The notes under the pieces were generated by a model. That model did not search any database. It saw nothing but the letters and a program-made list of their open reading frames with translations, and was not told the DNA's origin. DNA of 64,000 nucleotides, from positions 1-64,000 of the forward strand of contig NZ_PJRS01000022.1 of the NCBI RefSeq assembly GCF_002858925.1. The letters run 5' to 3'. The translations under genes were made by a program, and so were the position numbers. Source of the DNA: Caulobacter zeae. GTDB taxonomy: Bacteria; Pseudomonadota; Alphaproteobacteria; Caulobacterales; Caulobacteraceae. Shown piece after piece: positions 1 through 9,124 of the stretch; positions within the stretch are counted from its first letter, which is position 1, and each line of letters begins with the position of its first letter.

Positions 1-108
1 GGGAGGTGTCCGCGAAGCGGACGGAGGGGGGCCGTTTTCAGCTCTCGAGGCGTCGGAAAGTCTCCCCCCACCGATCGCTGACGCGATCGCCTCCCCCACA
101 GGGGGAGG
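1..108. repeat. composite intergenic palindromic repeat
   Basis: The first 108 bases hold no gene. They carry nested inverted arms: an outer GGGAGG near base 1 against GCCTCCCCC near base 90, and an inner GGAGGGGGG against CCCCCCACCG. They end in a perfect hairpin, CCTCCCCC-ACA-GGGGGAGG (90-108). The same architecture returns at 52120-52258 and its core at 2089-2115. The final hairpin lies just beyond the stop of the minus-strand peptidase, so it may also terminate that transcript. Confidence 0.75.
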
Positions 109-113
109 TTCGA

Positions 114-1427
114 CTACTCCACGCCCGCCACGGCCAGCAGCGCGGCCAGGCCCACCTGCATGCCCTTCAGGGTCGGGGCCTTCTCGATGTCGATCCATTC
201 GTCCAGGGCGTGGGCGCGGCCGCCCTTGCCGCCGGCGCCGATGGTGATGGCCGGGACGCCCAGGCTCATGGGCAGGTTGGCGTCGGTCGACGAGGCCTCG
301 TGCTCGGGCGTGAAGCCCAGGGCCGAGATCGCCGCCGCGGTCGCCGTGACGATGGTCGCCTTCGGATCCGTGCCCCCGGCCGGGCGCTCGCCGATCACCT
401 TGGCGTCGTAGGAGACTGCCCCCGGCTTGGTCGAGCGGGCGGCGTTCTCGCCGGCCACGGCCTTGTCGAGGATGCCGATGAAGGTCTGGTCCAGCTTGGC
501 CAGTTCGGCGGCGCTTTCCGAGCGCATGTCGAACTCCAGGAAGATCTGGTTGGGGATCGAGTTCACCGAGGTGCCGCCGCCCACCACGCTGGCCGAATAG
601 GTGGTCTTGGGATCGGCCGGCGGCTTGACGGCATAGAGGTCGACCACCGACTGGGCCATGGCCGTCATCGGGTTGACCACGCCGAACGCGCCGTAGCTGT
701 GGCCGCCCGGGCCCTTGAAGGTGACGCGATAGCGCTTGGAGCCGACGCCGCGGTCTACGATCCGCGACGGATCCGAGCCGTCCATCGAGAAGAAGGCGCT
801 GATCCGGCCCTGGTACTTGCCCTTGGTGAAGAGGTGCTTGACCCCGCGCAGGTCGCCCGGCCCCTCCTCGCCCACATTGCCGACGAACAGGATGTCGGCC
901 TTGGTCTTGATCTTGGCCGCATCCATGGCCCGCACATAGGCCAGCAGCACGGCCAGCGAGCGGGTGTCGTCGCCGATGCCGGGGGCCGAGAGCTTGGTCC
1001 CCTCGCGCTTGACCTTCACGTCGGTGCCTTCGGGGAAGACGGTGTCGAGGTGGGCGGCGATGACCACGAACGGACCCTTGCCCTTGGTCGCCGTCCCGGC
1101 CCGCACGCCCATGACGTTGCCCTCGGCGTCCATCTCGACGTCGGTCAGGCCCACGGCCTTGAGCATCTCCAGATAGGCCTTGGCGCGCTGCTCTTCCTTG
1201 AACGGCGGCGCGGGGATCTCGGTCAGGGTGACGATGTCGGCGACGGTGCGGTCATAGTCGGCGTCCAACTGCCTGACCGCGGCCTTGAAGCCCGGGCCGC
1301 CGACGATCTTCTGCACGGCCTTGACCGAGGTGTCGGTCTTCTCGGCGGCGTCGGCCTCGGGGCCGTAGAGGGCGCCGGCCGCGAACAGCGAGGCGGCGAA
1401 CAGCATCGAACGCGACAGACGGCGCAT
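114..1427 (-). CDS. secreted M20/M28-type zinc peptidase
   Basis: The product is a predicted periplasmic metallopeptidase of about 437 residues. It opens with a signal peptide (MRRLSRSMLFAASLFAAG, cleaved near ADA). The M20-type metal-binding pattern is visible in order: a His-x-Asp in AAHLDTVF, an Asp in GIGDDTRS, the Glu pair in NVGEEGPGD and an Asp in SMDGSD. A dimerisation-like insert follows (GPGGHSYGAF). The carboxypeptidase/PepT type of M20 enzyme is the nearest match; the substrate is unknown. The start at 1427 is preferred over longer frames because it begins the signal peptide and has GGAG about nine bases upstream. It is divergent from a secreted protein at 1579. Confidence 0.85.
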   Translation of the reverse strand: MRRLSRSMLFAASLFAAGALYGPEADAAEKTDTSVKAVQKIVGGPGFKAAVRQLDADYDRTVADIVTLTEIPAPPFKEEQRAKAYLEMLKAVGLTDVEMDAEGNVMGVRAGTATKGKGPFVVIAAHLDTVFPEGTDVKVKREGTKLSAPGIGDDTRSLAVLLAYVRAMDAAKIKTKADILFVGNVGEEGPGDLRGVKHLFTKGKYQGRISAFFSMDGSDPSRIVDRGVGSKRYRVTFKGPGGHSYGAFGVVNPMTAMAQSVVDLYAVKPPADPKTTYSASVVGGGTSVNSIPNQIFLEFDMRSESAAELAKLDQTFIGILDKAVAGENAARSTKPGAVSYDAKVIGERPAGGTDPKATIVTATAAAISALGFTPEHEASSTDANLPMSLGVPAITIGAGGKGGRAHALDEWIDIEKAPTLKGMQVGLAALLAVAGVE

Positions 1428-1578
1428 GGGCGAAGGCTCCGATTCCAGGTGGCCCCGACCAGAACGGCGCGGCCGCCTGCTTGGCAATCCCCAAATGATC
1501 TGGCGACCTCCTCTGGACGAACGCTGCTCGCGACCCGACATTGACCCTTCGTAAGCCACCCCGTCCGGAACCCACGCC

Positions 1579-2085
1579 ATGGCACATCTCAAAGCCGCCG
1601 CCGCGCTCGCGGGCCTTGGCCTGCTGCTGGCCGCCGCCCCCGCCCTGGCTCAGGCCCCCGCGCCCGCCACCGGCCCGCTGGGCGTGGCCGGCAAGTGGAC
1701 GCTGGACCTGTCGCGCTCGCGCTTCAACGAGGCCCTGACCGGGACCGCGCCGATCAGCGGCGAACTCGACATCACCAAGGACGACGGCAAGGCGATCGCC
1801 TGGACGCTGGTCGAGGAGGACGACGAGGGCGTGGCCGCCATCCAGTTCGCCGACGCGGCCATGGACGGCTCGCCGACCCGGGCCGTGGTCAACTTCAACT
1901 TCGTGACCCTCAGCGTCGAGCGCACCGGTCAATCCAGCGTGGCGGTGATGACCCACGGCCAGACCGGCCGGCGCCAGAGCATGCGCGTCGGCGTCACCGC
2001 CCCCGACACCATCCTGGTCGAGCAGGACATCGACGGGAAGCCGGGCCCGCCGGACCAGAGCCTGGTCTTCGTGCGGAAGAAGTGA
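1579..2085 (+). CDS. secreted protein of unknown function
   Basis: I do not recognise this 168-residue protein. It starts with a clear signal peptide (hydrophobic stretch ALAGLGLLLAAAPALA, cleaved before QAPAPA). The mature part is rich in beta-strand patterns (GKWTLDLSRSRF near residue 38, TLSVERTG near 112), which would suit a small lipocalin-like or beta-sandwich fold; that is inference only. It has no cysteine in the mature part and no catalytic motif I can name. It is divergent from the peptidase at 1427, so the two may share a control region of about 150 bases. It ends at the perfect hairpin at 2089-2115. Confidence 0.7.
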   Translation: MAHLKAAAALAGLGLLLAAAPALAQAPAPATGPLGVAGKWTLDLSRSRFNEALTGTAPISGELDITKDDGKAIAWTLVEEDDEGVAAIQFADAAMDGSPTRAVVNFNFVTLSVERTGQSSVAVMTHGQTGRRQSMRVGVTAPDTILVEQDIDGKPGPPDQSLVFVRKK

Positions 2086-2088
2086 CTT

Positions 2089-2115
2089 GGAACCTCCCCC
2101 ACAGGGGGAGGTTCC
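2089..2115. terminator. perfect hairpin between convergent genes
   Basis: GGAACCTCCCCC, loop ACA, then GGGGGAGGTTCC form a perfect 12-bp stem in the 38-base gap between two convergent genes. It is well placed as a bidirectional terminator, although neither side has a T tract. It is also a member of the repeat family seen at 90-108 and 52235-52253. Confidence 0.65.
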
Positions 2116-2123
2116 TCGGGCAT

Positions 2124-2849
2124 CTAATCCGCGTGCACCCGGTCGACCCGCGGCGCGAACATGTAGCCGGCATGGCGCACGGTGCGCACCATCTGGGCCC
2201 CGCCCTCGGCGCGGCGCAGCTTGCTGCGCAGGCGGCTGATGGTGACGTTGATCTGCTGCGGCGGGGCCTTGCTGCGGGCCTCGGGCGGGCCCTGCTGCAA
2301 CTGGTCGCGGGTCAGGATCTGCTGGGGCTTGGCCACCAGGGTCCACAGCACCAGGAACTCGGCCGAGGACAGGTTCACCGAGTCGCCGCGCGGGTCGAAC
2401 AGCTCGTGGGTGGCCACGTTCAGCCGCCAGCCGCTGAACTGGTAGACCGGCGGGGCGGCCACCGGCTCGGGCGCCCGCCAGGCCTGGCGGCGACGCACCG
2501 CGGCGCGGATGCGGGCGGCGGTCTCGCGCGGCCGGAACGGCTTGGCGATATAGTCGTCGACGCCCATCTCCAGGCCCACGACGACGTCGCTCTCGTCATC
2601 GACGGCGCTGACCACCACCACGCCAGGCGCGGGATTGAGGCGGCGCAGCCGCGCGCAGACCGACAGGCCGGCCTCGTCTGGCAGCAGGATGTCCATGACG
2701 ACCAGTTCGATCTGGGTGCGGCCCAGGATCTGGTCCATCTCGCGGGCCGAGGCGGCCTCGAGCACTTCCAGGTCGAACCGGCCCAGCAGGGCGCTGATGG
2801 CGGCGCGGGAGTCGACGTCGGGGTCGACGATGAGCAGGCGGGGTCTCAC
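2124..2849 (-). CDS. OmpR/PhoB-family response regulator
   Basis: This 241-residue two-component response regulator has an N-terminal receiver (about 1-120) and a C-terminal winged-helix DNA-binding domain (about 145-235). The receiver shows the acidic pair at VDPD (Asp9, Asp11), the phospho-acceptor Asp53 in VVMDILLPDE, Ser81 and the conserved Lys103 in YIAKPFRP. The start is a GTG at 2849, the first codon giving a complete receiver. It lies only eight bases after the stop of the autotransporter gene on the same strand, so the two are probably cotranscribed. No histidine kinase is adjacent, making it an orphan regulator; its targets are unknown. Confidence 0.88.
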   Translation of the reverse strand: MRPRLLIVDPDVDSRAAISALLGRFDLEVLEAASAREMDQILGRTQIELVVMDILLPDEAGLSVCARLRRLNPAPGVVVVSAVDDESDVVVGLEMGVDDYIAKPFRPRETAARIRAAVRRRQAWRAPEPVAAPPVYQFSGWRLNVATHELFDPRGDSVNLSSAEFLVLWTLVAKPQQILTRDQLQQGPPEARSKAPPQQINVTISRLRSKLRRAEGGAQMVRTVRHAGYMFAPRVDRVHAD

Positions 2850-2857
2850 GGGCGTTC

Positions 2858-5800
2858 TCAGAACATCGCCCGGCCGACGAGCCGGGCCGAATAACGGGTC
2901 TGGCGACGCGAGGCCTCGGCCCCGCCCTCCAGGGCGAAATAGGAAAGGTCGGAGCCGGCGCGCAGGGCCAGGTTCAGCGTCACCGCATCGGTGCGGGCGG
3001 CGTTGCCCAGGATCGTGAACGGCGTGCCGCCGGAGTACCAGGCCGTGGTGTCGGCGTACTTGCCGGCCAGGGTCTTGCGATAGCCGACGCGGACCTCGGG
3101 GCGGACCCAGACCTCCTTGCCGAACTCGCGGCCGAAGGCGACGCCGATGTCGCCCGACAGGTTGTCGAACTTGCGCGAGGCCACCGTCTGGTCGAAGCCC
3201 TCGCCGCCGCCGTGCTCCTTGCGCTCGCCTTCCCACAGATAGACGTAGTCGAGGCGCGCCTCAGGGCGGATGTAGTTGCGGCCGAACTTGTGCTCGTAGC
3301 CGACGCCGGCGAAGGCGTTGGCGGTGAAGCCGTTCCACGAGGCGGTATTGGTGATCGAGACGTCCGAATAGCCGTCGCTGTCGACGTCCTCGCTGATGAA
3401 GCTGCGGTCGCCGTTGAAGCGGATGTAGCCGAGGCCGCCGCCGAGGTTGAAGCGCCAGCCGCCGACCGACCGGCGCCAGTAGGTCCCGGCCTGGAACAGC
3501 GAGGCGGTGGTCTCCTCGCCGACCTTGGCGGCGGTGTCCTTCTCTTCGATGCTGGCGAAGGCCAGCGTGACGCCCAGGGCGCCGCCGGCGTCGCCCATGG
3601 CCTCATAGCCGGCGACCAGGCCCGTGGCCTTGGTGTCCGAGCCCAGGTTCTCGCCGTCCTCGATCCGCACCAGGCTGTTGATCTCCTGCACCCAGACGCT
3701 GTCGGGGCCGTAGCGGTCCTGGCCGTCCGGGCGGATGGCGGTCGAGGCCGAGATCTGCTGCTGCACCGCCTGCAGGGTCGAGAACATCCCCTCGCCGGTG
3801 CTGGGCAGCATCTGGTTGTAGAGATTGTAGAAGCCGTCGCTGCTCGACTGGCTCAGAAAGGCGCTGGCGATGTCCTCGTTGGCGCTCAGCGCGGCGAAGG
3901 TCGCGTCATAGGCAGCGGTCTGGCCGGTGGTCATGCCGGCCTCCGCGGCCGTGCGGCGGCGCACGTCGATCAGGACGTCGTTGTCCTGGGTGCGGGCCGC
4001 GGCGACATAGAGGTAGGGCGCGTCGCCCAGCAGGTCTTGGTCGATCTCGCCGGCGGTCAGCGTCCCGGCCGAGATCACCTTGAAAGTGCTGGCGTCGGTC
4101 AGGAGGTTATTGAAGACGAGGCCCAGATTGGCGCCGCTGGCGATGGTGGCGGTGTCAACCACCAGCTGGGTCGAGGTCCCGGCGTTGGGATCGACCGTGA
4201 ACACCAGGGTGCTGTCCGAACCCAGGTTCAGGCTGGTGGCCTTGATGGTGTCGGTGTTGGTGATCAGCAGGCCGCCGTTGCCGACGTTGATCGTGAGCTT
4301 GCCGTCACTGTCGTAGAGGCCGCCGATCGCATAGGCCGTGCCGTCGATGTTCAGGGTGTCGGCGCCGTCGCCGAACGACATGTCGCCGTACAGCGTGCCG
4401 TTCAGCAGGTTCAGGGTGTCGTCGCCCGATCCCAGCAGCACCTGGCCCACGATCGAGGGCTCGTCGGCGTCGTCCACGCCGTCGCCGTCGGTATCGGTGT
4501 CAGCCACCCCGTCGTCGCCGTCGTCGCCGTCGTTCACCCCGGTCTGGGTGATGGTGACGCCGGTCGTGTTGGCCTTCAGGTTGATGGCGATCGCCTTGCC
4601 GGTGACCGTCTCGTTCGTGGCGTCGGTGTCGCTGTCGTCGGTGTCGTAGTCGTCGTCGGTGGCGACCACATAGGCGGCGATCGCGCCCGTGTTGGTGATG
4701 CTGGTCAGAGTGCCGGAATTGTCGACGATGGCGTTGGCGTTGCCCGTCTCGCCCGACAGGGTGGCGACGATGCTGCCGCTGTTGACGACCGAGTTCATGG
4801 TCGCCCCGGCGTCGATCAGCAGGGCGTAGGCGTTCGAGCTGCCCTCGGCCTCGACCGAACCGCTGAGCGCGCCGCTATTGTTGAGGATCGAGGCGATGGC
4901 CCCCGAGGTCAGATGCAGGCCCATGGCGTCGGCCTCGTAGGCGCTGGCCGAGATCGAGCCTTCCAGGTTGATCCCGTTGGTGACCAGGGTCTCGTAGCCG
5001 GCCGAGCCGCCGATCTGCACGCCCGTGGCCGTGACGCCAGCGTGCACGCCGTACGCGCCGACCGAGCCACGGATCACCAAGCCGTAGTCGTAGATCCCCT
5101 CCCCGGCCGAGCCGAGGGTGACGGCCTGGCTGTCGGAGCCAATCTGGATCGCCGGCGCGCCGCCATAGACGTAGACGGCCGCCGTGCCCTCGTCGCTGTC
5201 GGTGACGCCGTCGCTGTCCTCGTCGTCGGAGGTGTCGTCGTTGGTGTCGGTGGGCGGGGCGTCCAGCACCAGGCCCTTGGAGACGTTGCTGGTGATCTTG
5301 ATGGCCGAGCCGCCCTGCAGCAGGTCGTCGGCGTCCAGCAGCGCCTCGTCGTCCGGATCGGTGTAGCGGCTGGTGTAGCGATAGCCGGTGGCGGTGATCG
5401 TGCCCTGGACGATGACCGAGCCGTCGACCTCCCCGTCGACCGCCAGGCCGACGCTATTGGCGCCCAGCACGCTGATCGAGCCGTCGCTGACGATGTCGCC
5501 CGTCACCTTGGCGGTGTTGCGGACGCCATAGCCGTTGTCGCCGGTCACCGAGATCGAACCGGAATTGAGGATGTCGCCGATCACCGACGATTCCAGCATG
5601 ATCCCGCCCGAGCTGTTGCCCTCGATGGTGATCGTGCCGGTGTTCTCGATCGTGCCGGTGTAGTCGCCCGAGCCGGTCAGACGGACGCCGTAGCGGTTGG
5701 TCCCCAGCGCGAACTGGCCGTCATAGTCGCCGTCGCTGTCGCTATCGACGTAGTCATAGTCCTCGGTCAGGCTGATCGTGCCGCCGTTGGTCACCGTCGA

Positions 5801-6097
5801 GGTGACGCCGCCGTTGATCAGGACGCCCGTCGAATTGGAGACGTCCGTGCTCTTCAGCGTGCCGTTGTTGGTCAGGGTGTTGCTGCTGTCGACCGTCGCG
5901 ATCGCGCCTTCGGACGCATAGGTGATCACCCCGTCGGTGGTGACCTTGACGTCGTCGGCCGCGCCGCTGGCGGCCGTCGAGGTGGCGATCGGCGTCGTGC
6001 GGCTGCTGCTGGTGACTTCCGTCTCGGCGGCCGCTTGGGCGGCGTGCAGCAGCATCGGCAGGGCGGCGGCCGAGAGGATCAGAAGCTTACGCGACAT
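2858..6097 (-). CDS. autotransporter with C-terminal outer-membrane beta-barrel
   Basis: This 1079-residue protein looks like a type V secreted autotransporter. It begins with a signal peptide (MSRKLLILSAAALPMLLHAA). A long passenger of repeating NNSGSI/GTI-type beta-helix rungs runs to about residue 700, and a barrel of about 290 residues ends in the terminal Phe (LVGRAMF) expected for BAM recognition. The passenger holds Asp-rich cassettes resembling thrombospondin type 3 or EF-hand loops, for example DSDSDGDYDGQ, DDEDSDGVTDSDEG and DTDTDGDGVDDADEP, which suggests calcium binding. It probably acts at the cell surface, perhaps in adhesion. The eight-base gap to a downstream response regulator is unusual for this family. 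Confidence 0.88.
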   Translation of the reverse strand: MSRKLLILSAAALPMLLHAAQAAAETEVTSSSRTTPIATSTAASGAADDVKVTTDGVITYASEGAIATVDSSNTLTNNGTLKSTDVSNSTGVLINGGVTSTVTNGGTISLTEDYDYVDSDSDGDYDGQFALGTNRYGVRLTGSGDYTGTIENTGTITIEGNSSGGIMLESSVIGDILNSGSISVTGDNGYGVRNTAKVTGDIVSDGSISVLGANSVGLAVDGEVDGSVIVQGTITATGYRYTSRYTDPDDEALLDADDLLQGGSAIKITSNVSKGLVLDAPPTDTNDDTSDDEDSDGVTDSDEGTAAVYVYGGAPAIQIGSDSQAVTLGSAGEGIYDYGLVIRGSVGAYGVHAGVTATGVQIGGSAGYETLVTNGINLEGSISASAYEADAMGLHLTSGAIASILNNSGALSGSVEAEGSSNAYALLIDAGATMNSVVNSGSIVATLSGETGNANAIVDNSGTLTSITNTGAIAAYVVATDDDYDTDDSDTDATNETVTGKAIAINLKANTTGVTITQTGVNDGDDGDDGVADTDTDGDGVDDADEPSIVGQVLLGSGDDTLNLLNGTLYGDMSFGDGADTLNIDGTAYAIGGLYDSDGKLTINVGNGGLLITNTDTIKATSLNLGSDSTLVFTVDPNAGTSTQLVVDTATIASGANLGLVFNNLLTDASTFKVISAGTLTAGEIDQDLLGDAPYLYVAAARTQDNDVLIDVRRRTAAEAGMTTGQTAAYDATFAALSANEDIASAFLSQSSSDGFYNLYNQMLPSTGEGMFSTLQAVQQQISASTAIRPDGQDRYGPDSVWVQEINSLVRIEDGENLGSDTKATGLVAGYEAMGDAGGALGVTLAFASIEEKDTAAKVGEETTASLFQAGTYWRRSVGGWRFNLGGGLGYIRFNGDRSFISEDVDSDGYSDVSITNTASWNGFTANAFAGVGYEHKFGRNYIRPEARLDYVYLWEGERKEHGGGEGFDQTVASRKFDNLSGDIGVAFGREFGKEVWVRPEVRVGYRKTLAGKYADTTAWYSGGTPFTILGNAARTDAVTLNLALRAGSDLSYFALEGGAEASRRQTRYSARLVGRAMF

Positions 6098-6383
6098 GGA
6101 GGACCCGCTTGAAGGAACCTCCGAGGCTTAGGGGCCCTGCATGGCCCAGGCGTGTCTCGCAAATTTCCGCGCGGCTACGGCGAGCGCCTCACCGATACAC
6201 TTCCGTTTCAAAGCGGCCGGAAGGTTGACGCCAGCGTTCAGGCTCGCCCGCCAAGTGTTACGCCCGATGGGCGAAACCGACGATTTAGACGTCGTCGCAA
6301 GAATGTTCACGGCGGAGCGGCCGCGTCCAAGCCCCCGATTCCGCGATCGGCGATGATGGCTCCATCGACCAAGGAGCCCCGCC

Positions 6384-6455
6384 ATGGGCAAGGTGCTGAT
6401 CCCCGCCTCGTGTCTCGCCTTCAGCGTCTGGCTGCTGGCCGAGCGGCTGTTCTGA
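6384..6455 (+). CDS. 23-residue single-span membrane small protein
   Basis: A short frame begins MGKVLIPASCLAFSVW and ends LLAERLF, with one hydrophobic span covering roughly residues 4-18. AAGGAG sits about six bases before the ATG (6371-6376), which is among the better ribosome binding sites in the region. The frame ends ten bases before the hairpin at 6465-6490. The 286 bases between it and the autotransporter start (6098-6383) contain nothing else I can support. I do not recognise the protein; hydrophobic proteins this short are often partners of larger membrane proteins. The evidence is the binding site, hydrophobicity and position only. Confidence 0.5.
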   Translation: MGKVLIPASCLAFSVWLLAERLF

Positions 6456-6456
6456 C

Positions 6457-6490
6457 AAAGAAAAAGCGCGCGGGATTTCCCCCGCGCGCT
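6457..6490 (-). terminator. intrinsic terminator of the aldehyde dehydrogenase gene
   Basis: AGCGCGCGGG (6465-6474) pairs perfectly with CCCGCGCGCT (6481-6490) over a six-base loop. Read on the minus strand, the stem is followed by TTTTTCTTTG, a good U tract. It lies 30 bases after the stop of the minus-strand dehydrogenase gene. It may also end the plus-strand small gene, but without a U tract in that direction. Confidence 0.88.
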
Positions 6491-6519
6491 CTCCGTTGAT
6501 CCCGAGGGATCGGTCTTTC

Positions 6520-8040
6520 TTACAGCACGCCGTCGATGGCGCGCTTGATACCCAGCGGGTTGGCTTCCTTCAGCGCCGCCGGCAGCAGCACGTCGGGCAG
6601 GTCCTGGTAACAGACCGGACGCAGGAAGCGCTCGACGGCGCGGGTGCCGACCGAGGTCGAGCGGCCGTCCGAGGTGGCCGGGAACGGGCCGCCGTGGACC
6701 ATGGCCGGAGCCACTTCCACGCCGGTCGGCCAGCCGTTGGCCAGGATGCGGCCGGCCTTGCGCTCGAGGATCGGCAGCAGGCCGCGAGCGGCTTCGGCGT
6801 CTTCCGCGTCGAGGTGCAGGGTGGCGGTCAGCTGGCCTTCCAGGCCTTCCAGCAGGCCGGCCAGGGTGGCGACGTCCGGGCAGCGGACGATCACCGACGA
6901 CGAGCCGAACACTTCGTGGCTGAGGGCGGGGTCGGCGGCGAAGGTCTCGGCCTCGACCACGAACAGGGCGCCCTGGCCCTGGTTGCAGCCTTCGCCGACC
7001 AGGCCGCGGGCGGCCACGGTGACGCCGGGACGCGAACCCAGCTTCTCGACGCCCTGCTCGTAGGCGCCGAAGATGCCGGGGGTCAGCATGACCTGCGGAT
7101 GGGCGCCGGCCAGGGCGGCCGAGGCCGAGGCCACGAACTTGTCGAAGTCCGGACCGGCCAGGGCGAAGATCAGGCCCGGGTTGGTGCAGAACTGGCCCGA
7201 ACCCATGGTCAGCGAACCGACGAAGGCCGCGCCCAGGGCCTCGGCGCGGGCGGCCAGGGCGTGCGGGAACAGGATAACCGGGTTGACGCTGCTCATCTCG
7301 GCATAGACCGGGATCGGCTCGGGGCGCTCGTTGGCGATCTTCATCAGCGCGACGCCGCCGGCGCGCGAGCCGGTGAAGCCGACGGCCTTGATGCGGCTGT
7401 CACGGACCAGGGCGCCGCCCAGCTCGTGGGTCTGGCCGGTCAGCAGGGTGAACACGCCGGCCGGCAGGCCCGCCTTGTCGACGGCCTTGCTGATGGCCGC
7501 GCCGACCAGGGCGGCGGTGCCGGGGTGAGCCGGGTGGCCCTTGAACACGACCGGGCAGCCGGCGGCCAGGGCCGCGGCGGTGTCGCCGCCGGCGGTCGAG
7601 AAGGCCAGCGGGAAGTTGCTGGCGCCGAACACGGCGACGGGGCCAAGGCCGATGAAGCGCTGGCGCAGGTCGGCGCGCGGCAGCGGCTTGCGCTCCGGCA
7701 GGGCCGGGTCGATGCGCGCGCCCAGGAAGTCGCCCTGGCGGACGGTCTTGGCGAACAGGCGCAGCTGGCCGGTCGTGCGGCCACGCTCGCCTTCGAGGCG
7801 CGGACGCGGCAGGCCGGTCTCGGCCATGGCGCGCACGATCAGGTCGTCGCCGATGGCTTCGATCTCGGCGGCGACGCCTTCGAGGAAGGCCGCGCGGGTC
7901 TCGAGATCGGTCTCGCGATAGATGTCGAAGGCGGCGTTCGCGGCGGCCAGCGCCGCCTCGATCTGCTCCGCGGTCGGTTCGGGGAAGACCTCGCCGAAGT
8001 GCTCGCCGGTGGCGGGGTTCAGGCTGCGGAGTTCAGTCAT
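6520..8040 (-). CDS. alpha-ketoglutaric semialdehyde dehydrogenase
   Basis: This 506-residue NAD(P)-dependent aldehyde dehydrogenase most resembles the enzyme that oxidises 2-oxoglutarate semialdehyde to 2-oxoglutarate at the end of oxidative sugar and sugar-acid pathways. Visible catalytic features are Asn142 in [11 protein letters not shown], Lys167 in VFKGHPAHP, the cofactor loop GFTGS (221-225), Glu248 in YAEMSSVNP and the nucleophile Cys285 in [17 protein letters not shown] in place of the usual ELGG is typical of this subgroup. The gene follows the sugar dehydrogenase on the same strand after 111 bases that carry operator-like palindromes, so it may also have its own promoter. It ends at the terminator at 6457-6490. 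Confidence 0.88.
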   Translation of the reverse strand: MTELRSLNPATGEHFGEVFPEPTAEQIEAALAAANAAFDIYRETDLETRAAFLEGVAAEIEAIGDDLIVRAMAETGLPRPRLEGERGRTTGQLRLFAKTVRQGDFLGARIDPALPERKPLPRADLRQRFIGLGPVAVFGASNFPLAFSTAGGDTAAALAAGCPVVFKGHPAHPGTAALVGAAISKAVDKAGLPAGVFTLLTGQTHELGGALVRDSRIKAVGFTGSRAGGVALMKIANERPEPIPVYAEMSSVNPVILFPHALAARAEALGAAFVGSLTMGSGQFCTNPGLIFALAGPDFDKFVASASAALAGAHPQVMLTPGIFGAYEQGVEKLGSRPGVTVAARGLVGEGCNQGQGALFVVEAETFAADPALSHEVFGSSSVIVRCPDVATLAGLLEGLEGQLTATLHLDAEDAEAARGLLPILERKAGRILANGWPTGVEVAPAMVHGGPFPATSDGRSTSVGTRAVERFLRPVCYQDLPDVLLPAALKEANPLGIKRAIDGVL

Positions 8041-8101
8041 GGGCGGGCGCTCGCGTTGTGGCGGACGGGAATGGCCCGCATATAGGCCGTTCCGCGTCCG
8101 G

Positions 8102-8127
8102 TTGTCAGTCCAATGTTAGCGCAACCA
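8102..8127 (-). promoter_or_regulatory. adjacent GntR-like and LacI-like operator motifs
   Basis: TTGTCAGTCCAA (8102-8113) differs at one defined position from the FadR/GntR pattern TnGTCnGACnA. TGTTAGCGCAACCA (8114-8127), directly beside it, is an imperfect palindrome centred on AGCGC like LacI-family sites. They lie 62-87 bases upstream of the aldehyde dehydrogenase start. A possible promoter on the minus strand is CTGACA, 18 bases, TATATG. Related motifs occur upstream of the neighbouring genes. Confidence 0.5.
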
Positions 8128-8151
8128 ATGCTTAATTTGCATGGGTATGGG

Positions 8152-9072
8152 CTATTCGATGAAGGCCGGCGCCGTAACCCGTTCGCCCAGCAGGAACGCA
8201 TCCGCCACGTGGCGCAGCGGGCTGACGTCGACGTCCGAGCCGCCGGCCGCGATCAGGCGGGCGAAGGCGTCGTAGAGGCCCGGATATTCCTCGTCCGGCC
8301 CTTCGTGCTTCAGCTCACCATCGACCCACAGGCGCGAACCGCCATGCGACAGCTTCAGCTCGCCGCCGTCGGTGTCGATGATGATGTCCCAGCTCTGCTC
8401 GCCGGTCTGCAGGAAGTCGAAGTCGGCCTGGACCGGCGCGCCGGTCACGGTGCGGAAGGTCAGTTGCGCCTCGACCGGCGACTGGCAGTTCTCCGGCACA
8501 TGCAGCGTCGCCTTCTCCAGGAAGAAGGCCGGCAGCACGACGGTGGCGATCGACAGGGCGTTGATGCCGGGGTCGAAGACGCCCAGGCCGCCGGCCTGCC
8601 AGATCCAGGTCTGGCCGGGGTGCCACACGCGCACGTCTTCCTTCCAGTTGATCTGGACCGACTTGATGGTCTTGCCCGACAGCCAGGTCTGGGCCGGGGC
8701 CACGGCGGTGGCGTAGCGCGAGTGCCAGGTGGTCTGCAGGGTCACGCCCTTGGCCTGGGCGGCGGCCTTCAGGTCCTCGACCTCGCTCAGCGTCGCGCCC
8801 GGAGGCTTTTCCAGCATCACGTGCTTGCCGGCGTCGATGGCCTGGCGGGCGATCGTGTGGCGCACCTGCGGCGGGGTGCACAGGGCGACGGCGTCGAACT
8901 GCACGTCCGAGGCCAGCAATTCGGAAAGGTCGGTGAAGTGCGGGACGCCGTCGACGCCGGCGCTGCGGCTGGCCACGGCCGCCAGTTCGAAGCGCCCGTC
9001 CTTCTCCATGGCCGGCAGGTGCTGGTCGCGGGCGATCTTGCCCAGGCCGACGATGGCGATGCGGATGGTCAT
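8152..9072 (-). CDS. Gfo/Idh/MocA-family aldose 1-dehydrogenase
   Basis: This NAD(P)-dependent oxidoreductase of about 306 residues resembles D-galactose/L-arabinose 1-dehydrogenases, which oxidise an aldose to its lactone. The N-terminal Rossmann motif is IAIVGLGKIARDQHLPAM. The family motif EKPPGATLSEVE lies near residue 92, and a C-terminal alpha/beta substrate domain follows. The ATG at 9072 is chosen because it starts directly at the Rossmann strand with AGGTG upstream; a GTG four codons earlier is possible. Its neighbours (a dehydratase and a semialdehyde dehydrogenase) argue for a Weimberg-like oxidative route. Which aldose is preferred cannot be told from sequence. Confidence 0.85.
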   Translation of the reverse strand: MTIRIAIVGLGKIARDQHLPAMEKDGRFELAAVASRSAGVDGVPHFTDLSELLASDVQFDAVALCTPPQVRHTIARQAIDAGKHVMLEKPPGATLSEVEDLKAAAQAKGVTLQTTWHSRYATAVAPAQTWLSGKTIKSVQINWKEDVRVWHPGQTWIWQAGGLGVFDPGINALSIATVVLPAFFLEKATLHVPENCQSPVEAQLTFRTVTGAPVQADFDFLQTGEQSWDIIIDTDGGELKLSHGGSRLWVDGELKHEGPDEEYPGLYDAFARLIAAGGSDVDVSPLRHVADAFLLGERVTAPAFIE

Positions 9073-9124
9073 CTGGACGGACACCTGACGATGGCTCGGG
9101 CCGCGCCGCGCGACCTCTGTAAGA

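Noticed and set aside
4440..5720. Short repeated words (GTCGTCG, GTCGCTGTC) that look like a tandem repeat or CRISPR-like array
   Set aside because: They are codons for Asp-rich calcium-type loops within the autotransporter reading frame, with no regular spacer length.
3212..6112. Long plus-strand open frame opposite the autotransporter
   Set aside because: It is antisense to a protein with a signal peptide and a complete barrel; its own translation is repetitive Val/Ala/Gly/Asp without domains.
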